NCBI GenBank assembly: GCA_964356295.1
Contig: CAYHHE010000027.1
Coordinates: 1 to 29,258, forward strand
Direction: 5' to 3'
Length of the DNA stretch: 29,258 nt
Source of the DNA: CAVQGZ01 sp964356295
GTDB taxonomy: Bacteria > Actinomycetota > Actinomycetes > Jiangellales > Jiangellaceae
This document shows positions 23,781 through 29,258 of the stretch, one piece after another. The notes below the pieces were generated by a model. It did not search any database, was not told the DNA's origin, and was given only the letters and a program-made list of their open reading frames with translations. How positions within the stretch are numbered: the first letter of the stretch is position 1; every line of letters starts with the position of its first letter. The position numbers and the translations under genes are program-made.

Positions 23781-23930
23781 TCAGAATCCGAGTCCTCCAC
23801 CACCGCCCATCGGACCCCGGGTCGGGGCGTCGGCCTGCTTCCTGCAGCGCCGACACTCCAGGTAGGCGGAGTCCTCGACGTGGCGCTTCTTCCACGCGTG
23901 CAGACCGACCAGGCAGCGCACGTCCTTCAT
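23781..23930 (-). CDS. 49-residue zinc-ribbon-like small protein
   Basis: Short gene with clear signals: ATG 23930 follows GAGGAGGCTTCC, and the frame ends TGA at 23781. The protein starts MKDVRCLVGLHAWKK and has Cys6, His11 and Cys26-x2-Cys29 (LECRRCRK), a spacing able to bind one zinc, followed by a Gly-rich tail (GGGGGLGF). Similar tiny CxxxxH...CxxC proteins are common and uncharacterised in actinomycetes. It lies 20 bp after the stop of the 184-residue unknown gene, so the two are probably cotranscribed. A regulatory or RNA/DNA-binding role is possible but unproven. Confidence 0.65.
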   Translation of the reverse strand: MKDVRCLVGLHAWKKRHVEDSAYLECRRCRKQADAPTRGPMGGGGGLGF

Positions 23931-23950
23931 GGAAGCCTCCTCGGTTCAGC

Positions 23951-24505
23951 TCAGGTGGGTCGAGTAGCGCCTGAGTCGCTTCGATAGGTGGTGAACCGCT
24001 GGGTGGGGGCGAAGGCGTGGCGCACGCAGACCTCCGGCGGGAACACCCGGCACACCCGACCCGTGCAGCTGCTGGTGTATCGCGACCCTCCGGGCACGCC
24101 GAGGGTCTGGTCGAGGAGGAACAGCACCGGCAGATGCGCCGGTCGGTGCGCGTCGAGACGTTCGGCATGGCATGCCGCCTCCCACGTCCGCGGCATGCGC
24201 GTGGGGTCGTCGGCGACAGCCAGGAGCCGGCCGAAGGCGCGCTGGCAGAACGCGCCGTACTCGGAGTCGGCCGCCATCGCCGGCCAGAGCTGTCGCACGG
24301 CCACGCTCGGCAGCCCGAGCGGCCAGCGGTGCCGCGACACCCGCACATGGACCTCGAACCACTGCCGAACGGCGGACTCGAGCAGCCGGCCGGGGTCGCG
24401 GTACTGAGCAGACTCGGGAACCGGCCAACCGGGCAGCGCAACGCTACGGAGGTACCGCACCGACTCCGAGGCATCCCCCGCGACTGCTCCGCGCATCCGG
24501 CTCAC
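23951..24505 (-). CDS. Unknown protein, 184 residues
   Basis: Not recognised. Seen: GTG 24505 preceded by GGGGAGAGGACC; 184 residues, rich in Trp and Arg, with WFEVHVRVSRHRWPLG (~49-64) and a C-terminal cysteine-bearing region (SSCTGRVCRVFPPEVCV). No signal peptide or membrane helix. Consistently GC-rich third positions and a good ribosome binding site favour a real gene over the overlapping minus-strand frame at 23946-24428. The three cysteines near the C-terminus might bind metal or form part of a Zn site. It precedes the zinc-ribbon gene by 20 bp. Confidence 0.6.
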   Translation of the reverse strand: MSRMRGAVAGDASESVRYLRSVALPGWPVPESAQYRDPGRLLESAVRQWFEVHVRVSRHRWPLGLPSVAVRQLWPAMAADSEYGAFCQRAFGRLLAVADDPTRMPRTWEAACHAERLDAHRPAHLPVLFLLDQTLGVPGGSRYTSSCTGRVCRVFPPEVCVRHAFAPTQRFTTYRSDSGATRPT

Positions 24506-24519
24506 GGTCCTCTCCCCGA

Positions 24520-24542
24520 GACCCGCCCCTGCCGGGGGGGTC
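24520..24542 (-). terminator. Hairpin after mptB
   Basis: Read on the minus strand: GACCC...GGGTC outer arms with CCCC/GGGG inside and a short GGCA loop, 47 bp beyond the MptB stop. It fits a terminator of mptB; the next gene's ribosome binding site begins directly after it. Confidence 0.4.
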
Positions 24543-24589
24543 GTGAGACAACGATGGACCTCACCGGCCCCACCGTCCAGCCCCCGGAC

Positions 24590-26098
24590 TCAGGGGCGAG
24601 ACTCGGCGGGCTCGGGGACCTTGCGTCGCAGCAGCATCTGTCGCGTGTCCACGGGGCCGATCAGCATCCCCGCGACGACCACGACAGCGGCCAGTGCTGC
24701 GATGCCGTCCGGGAGGGTGACGAACGAGGTCGCGGTCGCCGACGCGTTCGCCACCGTGTACACCGACACGCCGATACTCGCCCCGACCGCCCATCTGGAC
24801 TCGTCCCTGCTCAGACCCGACGCCGCGAGCAGTGGCAGCGCCCACATCAGGTACCAGGGATGCACGACGGGTCCGAGGAGCACGACTCCCAGCACGGCCA
24901 GCGCGATGCCGCGCAGCAGCGGACGAGCGTGAGCGGTGAGCAGCAGCCAGCCCACGAGCGCGACCGTGGCCACTGCCCCGACCGTCCGCACGCCGCTGAG
25001 GACAACGTCGGCGTCCACCAGCCCCGCCGCCTCGGCCAGAGAACCGGCGATGCGCCCGATGGCAGTGACGGGCGAGAGCCAGGTGTCGACCTTCGTGGGG
25101 GTCGCGAGGTTGGCTGCCCACCCGAAGCCGAGACCGGTTGTCACGCTGAGCACGACCATGGTGGTTGCTGTGAGCACCGCCACCCTCGTCCACGCCGCGA
25201 GCCGCCGCCACCAGTCCGCGCCGGTACCGACCTGGATCAGCCCGAGGAACGGCAGCGCCAGAAGGGCAGGGGCCTTGATCGCGCCGGCGACGACCACCAG
25301 CACCACGCCCGCGACGTACGAGCGGTGCAGCGCTGTCGCGATGCCCGCGACGAGCAGACCCGCCATCAGGGCGTCGTTGTGGGCGGCCGATGTCAGGTGG
25401 AACAGCACGAGGGGGTTGAGCACCGCCAACCAGGTGGCGCGCCCGGGATCGGCCCCCGCGAGGTCAGCAAGACGAGGAACGAAGACCACCAGCAGTGCCA
25501 CGCCGACGAACGCGAGCAGTCGGAACCCGAGCAGCGCGGCCGTGGGCTCTGCGCCGGTGAGATGGAACAGCACGCTCGAGGCGAACAACCAGACCGGTCC
25601 GTACGGAGCGGGTGAGTCCGCCCACATCGGGTCCGCGCCATCGGCCAGGTACGTCCAGAGCGCACCAGTGCCGTGCTGGTACGGGTCGATGCCCGCCGGC
25701 TGCAACCGGCTCAGCGCGATGTAGCTGAACACGTCCCGACTGAACAGCACGGGAGCCACCAGGAGCGGTGCCGACCAGACCAGCGCCATCGAGCCCAGCC
25801 GGCGCGCACCTGGCACGTCGAGGCCGACGGCACCCCTGGCCGCGGACAGCCATGTTCGCAGCAGCCATCCTGCGCCCACGATGACCGCCGTCTTGGCCGC
25901 CAATGACGCCGGTGGTGATTCCCGCAGCGCCACCAGCACCGGGTGAGCCGAGAGGTCGGATGCCGGCGCCACCCAGCCCACCACGAGTGCTCCGACCGCG
26001 ATCAGCGATGAGGCGAGCAGTCCGGGCACACCGACTCGCACCCAGGAGGCGGAGAGCTCCCTGGGTGCAGGACGCGTGTCAGCGGAGGGGACGTCCAT
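24590..26098 (-). CDS. mptB: Polyprenol-phosphomannose-dependent alpha-1,6-mannosyltransferase, MptB type (GT-C)
   Basis: Membrane mannosyltransferase using polyprenyl-phosphomannose on the outer face of the cytoplasmic membrane; MptA/MptB enzymes build the alpha-1,6-mannan backbone of lipomannan-like glycolipids. Seen: 502 residues with about a dozen hydrophobic helices from residue ~22 onward, and the GT-C type loop LFSRDVFSYIALSRL with Asp122 followed by GIDPYQHG (137-144), then DSPAPYGPVW and HPWYLMWALPLL. Starts at ATG 26098; no strong ribosome binding site was identified. It is on its own transcript start, 125 bp from the archease stop. The exact acceptor differs among genera, so MptB is a family-level name. 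Confidence 0.85.
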   Translation of the reverse strand: MDVPSADTRPAPRELSASWVRVGVPGLLASSLIAVGALVVGWVAPASDLSAHPVLVALRESPPASLAAKTAVIVGAGWLLRTWLSAARGAVGLDVPGARRLGSMALVWSAPLLVAPVLFSRDVFSYIALSRLQPAGIDPYQHGTGALWTYLADGADPMWADSPAPYGPVWLFASSVLFHLTGAEPTAALLGFRLLAFVGVALLVVFVPRLADLAGADPGRATWLAVLNPLVLFHLTSAAHNDALMAGLLVAGIATALHRSYVAGVVLVVVAGAIKAPALLALPFLGLIQVGTGADWWRRLAAWTRVAVLTATTMVVLSVTTGLGFGWAANLATPTKVDTWLSPVTAIGRIAGSLAEAAGLVDADVVLSGVRTVGAVATVALVGWLLLTAHARPLLRGIALAVLGVVLLGPVVHPWYLMWALPLLAASGLSRDESRWAVGASIGVSVYTVANASATATSFVTLPDGIAALAAVVVVAGMLIGPVDTRQMLLRRKVPEPAESRP

Positions 26099-26223
26099 GG
26101 GCTATCGAGGTTACCCGCCCGTGACGTGACTCCGTCGCATGCCACACCTGCGGGCGCATCGTCCGAGGAACCGAGGGGTAGGCCCCTCCAGCTCTCCGAC
26201 GATGCGGCCGTGCTGGCGCCTGG

Positions 26224-26667
26224 TCACACGTCGATGGTGGCTCGAGCGCGCCATCCAGCCTCGCCGCAGGTCAGGTGCAGCCCATGGCGGGTGGTCGCTT
26301 TCGGGACGCTGCCGGTCTGGACGATGTCTGCCACGGCCACCGTCTGGAACATGCCGGTGAGCCCACCGTCCGGCTGGCGGCTGACCAGGGCAGCGACCGG
26401 CACTCTGCCGGTCACGTCGATGCGGTAGATGACCTCGTCGAGCAGGCCCAGCAGCTGCTCGTCGTCCGGGCCTGCTGGGATCGCGAACTCCTCGCTCTGA
26501 GTCCTGGTGCCCGGGCGTGGCCGCATGAACAGCGACGCCAGGCCCCTGACCGCCGCAGCCAGGCACTCCTCGCGCGTCCGACCCCATGCCATCAGCTGCA
26601 CGTCAGCGGTGTGCGGCAGGAGCCGGTAGCCGCTGGCGGCTGCGACGTCGTGCGTGGTCCTGCTCAC
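26224..26667 (-). CDS. Archease, activator of the RNA ligase RtcB
   Basis: Archease lets RtcB turn over by promoting its guanylylation and broadening nucleotide use. Seen: 147 residues, full family length, starting GTG 26667, with the signature LPHTADVQLMAWG (Asp22 in HTADV), an RGLASLF helix, LLGLLDEVIYRID block and a C-terminal TIDV ending in the conserved acidic position. It begins 4 bp after the RtcB stop, with its ribosome binding site (GGGGTGAGCGG) overlapping that stop, so the two are coupled. This pairing makes the call firm. Confidence 0.9.
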   Translation of the reverse strand: MSRTTHDVAAASGYRLLPHTADVQLMAWGRTREECLAAAVRGLASLFMRPRPGTRTQSEEFAIPAGPDDEQLLGLLDEVIYRIDVTGRVPVAALVSRQPDGGLTGMFQTVAVADIVQTGSVPKATTRHGLHLTCGEAGWRARATIDV

Positions 26668-26671
26668 CCGC

Positions 26672-28114
26672 TCACCCCTTGACCACACCGATCGGGTGCA
26701 GGCGGGCCACTCGGCGGGCAAGGCCTGCGGCTTCGCAGGCGGCGACGACCTCGTCCACGTCCTTGTAGGCCGTGGGTGCCTCTTCGGCCAACCCACGCAG
26801 GGACGAGGCGCGTACCGAGACGCCGGATGCCTCGAGGGACCGGCGAAGGCTGCTGCCCTGGACGCTGCGTGCAGCTGCATGTCGACTCAGTCTCCGCCCC
26901 GCACCGTGGCACGCGGAGTGGAACGCCTCGCCGCCGGGGACTCCGTCCAGGACGTAGGAGGCCGTCCCCATCGAGCCAGGCACGAGCACCGGTTGGCCGT
27001 AGGGCGCAAGATCGGCCGGCAGGTCCGGGTCACCGGGCGGAAGCGCCCTGGTCGCCCCTTTGCGGTGCACGCACAGCCGACGCATGCGACCGTCGACCCG
27101 GTGAGTCTCGACCTTGGCCAGGTTGTGGGACACGTCGTAGAGCAGCCTCAGCCGGCGGGTACCGACCGCCTGCTGGAAAGCCTCCCGGGTCGCTGCCGTC
27201 AGCAGCTGCCGGTTGGCGCGGCCGAAGTTGGCGGCGGCCGCCATCGCGCCCAGGTAGTCACGACCCTCAGCCGAGTGGACGGGAGCGCAGGCCAGCTGCG
27301 GGTCGGGCACCTCGATCCCGTAGCGCGGCATCGCCTTCAGCATGACGGCTACGTGGTCCGAGCAGATCTGGTGCCCGAGCCCTCGTGACCCGCAGTGGAG
27401 CATCACACACACTCGCCCCGTCACCAGACCCCATCCGTCCGCCACCTGCGAGTCGTACTGCTGATCCACGACCTGCACCTCGAGGAAGTGGTTGCCTGAC
27501 CCGAGCGACCCGATCTGGGCAAGGCCTCGCTGGAGCGCGCGGTCGCTCACGTGCTCGATCGCAGCATCCGAGACCGCCCCGCGGTCCTCGCAGTGCTCGA
27601 GGTCGTCCTCCTCGCCGAAGCCACGCTGCACCGCGTACCGAGATCCGTCGGTCAGCAGGGCCCGCAGGTCCGCGTGGTCGGCCGACCCCCACACACCACC
27701 GGGACCGACCCCACGCGGGATCCGGGCAGCGAGCTCGTCCATGAGCTGGTCCATCCGTCCGCTCAGGTCGGACTGCATCAGAGGAGACGCCAGCAGCCGC
27801 ACCCCGCAGGAGATGTCGAACCCGACTCCCCCCGGCGAGACCACGCCACCGTGCTCGATGTCGGTGGCGGCCACCCCACCGATCGGGAAGCCGTACCCCC
27901 AGTGCACGTCGGGCATGGCGTAGGAGGCCGTCACGATCCCCGGCAACGTGGCTACGTTCTGGACTTGCCGCAGGGCCGGATCGTCTGCGATTCCGGCGAG
28001 CAACGAGCGGGACGCGAACACGATCCCGGGCACTCGCATCTCGCCCTGACGCTCGATCCGCCATCGGTTCGGGGACTCCTCGACCAGCTCCATCATCGGC
28101 AGCGCCCGGCTCAC
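26672..28114 (-). CDS. rtcB: RNA-splicing/repair ligase RtcB
   Basis: GTP- and Mn-dependent ligase that joins RNA 2',3'-cyclic phosphate (or 3'-phosphate) ends to 5'-OH ends; in bacteria it repairs cleaved tRNA or rRNA. Seen: 480 residues with metal-site GVGFDISCGVR (Asp100, Cys103), GSLGSGNHFLEVQ (Asn208, His209), LHCGSRGLGHQ, YDVSHNLAKVETH, HRKGATRA, and the guanylylated His403 in ACHGAGRR, aligning with His404 of the Pyrococcus enzyme. All catalytic residues are present. GTG 28114 is preceded by GGGGGTGAG; ATG 28096 is a weaker alternative. Unlike the enterobacterial rtcBA operon, no RtcA cyclase or RtcR activator is adjacent; the partner is archease. Confidence 0.95.
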   Translation of the reverse strand: MSRALPMMELVEESPNRWRIERQGEMRVPGIVFASRSLLAGIADDPALRQVQNVATLPGIVTASYAMPDVHWGYGFPIGGVAATDIEHGGVVSPGGVGFDISCGVRLLASPLMQSDLSGRMDQLMDELAARIPRGVGPGGVWGSADHADLRALLTDGSRYAVQRGFGEEDDLEHCEDRGAVSDAAIEHVSDRALQRGLAQIGSLGSGNHFLEVQVVDQQYDSQVADGWGLVTGRVCVMLHCGSRGLGHQICSDHVAVMLKAMPRYGIEVPDPQLACAPVHSAEGRDYLGAMAAAANFGRANRQLLTAATREAFQQAVGTRRLRLLYDVSHNLAKVETHRVDGRMRRLCVHRKGATRALPPGDPDLPADLAPYGQPVLVPGSMGTASYVLDGVPGGEAFHSACHGAGRRLSRHAAARSVQGSSLRRSLEASGVSVRASSLRGLAEEAPTAYKDVDEVVAACEAAGLARRVARLHPIGVVKG

Positions 28115-28146
28115 CTATCTCACCCCCGTCGATCGTCGTCGCACCC

Positions 28147-28551
28147 ATGATCCGGCCGGTGGCTGCCGGCGGCCACGGTCTCCTGGCCCGACCCAGGTCT
28201 GGGGGCGGACCAGCGGGTGCAGGCTGGGCGCTGCGCGCGGCCGGCGCCCAGTACGGCGTCCGGGTCAGCGTGCTCTGTCCGGGCATCATCGACACCCTCA
28301 TGATGGACGGCGCATGGGCCGGTGACGTGCCCAACCTTCCCCGGTCGGCCGGGGCGCCGGCATCCCTGCGGGAGTTCCTGCAAGGCTCAGGCACTGCCTT
28401 CTATCCAGTGAACGGGCTGGCCGAGCAGACCCTTGCCGGGCTGGGGAAGAACCGCGCTATCCTCGTCCTCCCGCGGCGTTGGCGCTCCTTCTGGACCCTC
28501 GGCAGGCTCGCCCCCGCTGTTGCCGTACGCCTGTCCGAGAACATGACCTGA
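28147..28551 (+). pseudogene. C-terminal remnant of a short-chain dehydrogenase/reductase
   Basis: Seen: from about residue 28 of this frame the sequence is SDR-like: LRAAGAQYGVRVSVLCPGIIDT is the strand and PG-x-hxT segment that follows the catalytic Tyr-x3-Lys, and the rest (FYPVNGLAEQTLAGLGKNRAILVLP) matches the C-terminal part of actinomycete SDRs. The Rossmann nucleotide-binding half and the YxxxK motif are missing; the preceding ~80 bp is unrelated sequence reaching almost to the rtcB start. This is a truncated relic. An alternative is expression of a tiny protein from ATG 28147, which would lack catalytic residues. Confidence 0.65.
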
Positions 28552-29214
28552 CCATGCGAGATGCCACGACGGGGTCCGAGACCAACGCCAGGACCTCGTG
28601 AATCCGTCGGCGTCTGGCCTCGCGAGTCCCCAGGCAGAGGCGCCGCAACAGCCGGGGCGTCCGCATTGCCCCCCGTGGGGCACTGCGGAGCTGTCCGCAT
28701 CCTGCGGGATGGCCGGTTACCCCCCGGGAGTGGACGAGCTCCGCGACCTGAGCCGCGCCCGGCGATGACGTGCCGTCGGCAGGTCGCGCCTTGGTGTCCG
28801 TTTCGTGCCCGGGCAAGGCTCGCGGGACGAATCGGGCGCCGGGCCGGGACGATGTGTGTCAGCCGGTACGTCCCCGCGCCCGAGGTGAACCGGGAGCAGA
28901 GCCAGCGAGGCTCCCACGGAACACCTCCTCGTCGACGACCGTGTCGACGTCGTGACCAGCATCGCTTAGGCGGTCAGGGAGTCGGCGGATCGTAGGCGTG
29001 CCGGCGACCCCCGAACGAGATCCTGAGGCAACGATCCGCTCGGGCCGTGGGGCGACTCTCCGCGCGCCGTCCGAGACCCACCCGGCGCCGCGGGGTACTG
29101 CCCCTGGACGCGCACGGCCGCCCGGCGACCCGGAATCCCCCGTGGCTCCTTCGCCCGGGAGGGCGATCACGATCGCTCTAGCGCCCCTGGGGTCAGAACG
29201 TTGGTCTTGGGGTC
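28552..29214. other. Stretch without an intact gene, probably decayed DNA
   Basis: About 660 bp. Open frames exist on both strands, as in any GC-rich DNA, but none shows a recognisable product or a clear start with steady GC3. A short TGCCCC-CCGT-GGGGCA hairpin lies near 28668-28683. The only protein-like trace is the DUF5615-like fragment at 28922-29000. Confidence 0.5.
28859..29170 (-). pseudogene. Fragment resembling a DUF5615/PIN-like (Mut7-C type) protein
   Basis: Within this minus-strand frame, about 28922-29000 reads IRRLPDRLSDAGHDVDTVV followed by DEEVFRGS. This resembles the N-terminal LP-x-h-x-x-x-L-x-x-x-GHDV segment of DUF5615 PIN-like proteins, often antitoxin-linked nucleases. 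The upstream LLLDE strand and downstream catalytic acidic part are absent or out of frame, and flanking translation is low-complexity. If real, it is a relic. Confidence 0.3.
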
Positions 29215-29258
29215 TCAGGCCGCTTCGGGGAGGCGTGCCTGGGCGATGTCCGTGGTCA
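29215..29258 (-). CDS. 3' end of a minus-strand gene cut by the window edge
   Basis: The last 44 bases on the minus strand read TTDIAQARLPEAA then TGA at 29215, the end of a gene that starts beyond the window. The stop is followed by two GACCCC copies spaced ~20 bp apart (29188-29213 on the plus strand), a layout that can occur at insertion-sequence ends. Too short to identify. Confidence 0.3.
   Translation of the reverse strand, partial: TTDIAQARLPEAA

Noticed and set aside
24017..25615. Plus-strand open frame of ~530 codons opposite mptB and the 184-residue gene
   Set aside because: Low-complexity Arg/His/Gln/Asp translation; the opposite strand carries a clear multi-helix membrane enzyme.

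Overview
The window is very GC-rich (G/C at most third codon positions) and tightly packed, with frequent GTG starts and short purine-rich ribosome binding sites. Gene content points to an actinomycete (Actinomycetota). Indicators are an MptB-type polyprenol-phosphomannose mannosyltransferase, a wax ester synthase/diacylglycerol acyltransferase, a large LuxR-family ATPase regulator and a PutA lacking the DNA-binding domain. I cannot name a genus. A run of exactly 100 N (8049-8148) shows this is a draft assembly scaffolded across a repeat.

Layout. 1-4173: a truncated serine hydroxymethyltransferase-like gene (minus) is divergent from a bifunctional proline dehydrogenase/P5C dehydrogenase (plus). 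Their shared control region carries a nested pair of perfect inverted repeats. A strong hairpin at 4188-4235 separates putA from the next, convergent gene. 4251-7818: lipid block with an alpha/beta hydrolase (minus), a divergent WS/DGAT (plus) and a patatin-like phospholipase (minus). 7963-8542: a single-pass membrane protein whose C-terminal part consists of 25-residue tandem repeats; the assembly gap lies inside the array. 8664-11447: a divergent 927-residue LuxR-family ATPase regulator. 11551-12438: class I fructose-bisphosphate aldolase.

12501-20353 is the most unusual part. It is a two-gene, translationally coupled unit (ATGA overlap) encoding a 1667-residue pyruvate:ferredoxin oxidoreductase-type enzyme with an extra C-terminal ferredoxin-like module, followed by a 950-residue protein. 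That second protein fuses both halves of an Nfn/sulfide-dehydrogenase-type ferredoxin:NAD(P) oxidoreductase behind a 195-residue N-terminal region I do not recognise. Together they would oxidise a 2-oxoacid (probably pyruvate) to acyl-CoA, reduce ferredoxin or the built-in Fe-S module, and pass electrons to NAD(P).

20760-26098 are minus-strand genes: a 51-residue small protein next to a sulfide:quinone-oxidoreductase-like flavoprotein, adenine deaminase (type 2), a 49-residue zinc-ribbon-like protein, a 184-residue unknown protein, and MptB. 26224-28114: RNA ligase RtcB followed at 4 bp by its activator archease. 28147-29258 looks decayed: the C-terminal remnant of a short-chain dehydrogenase, about 660 bp without a convincing intact gene but with a fragment resembling a DUF5615/PIN-like protein, and the very end of another minus-strand gene at the right edge. 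No rRNA, tRNA, CRISPR array or complete insertion sequence was seen.
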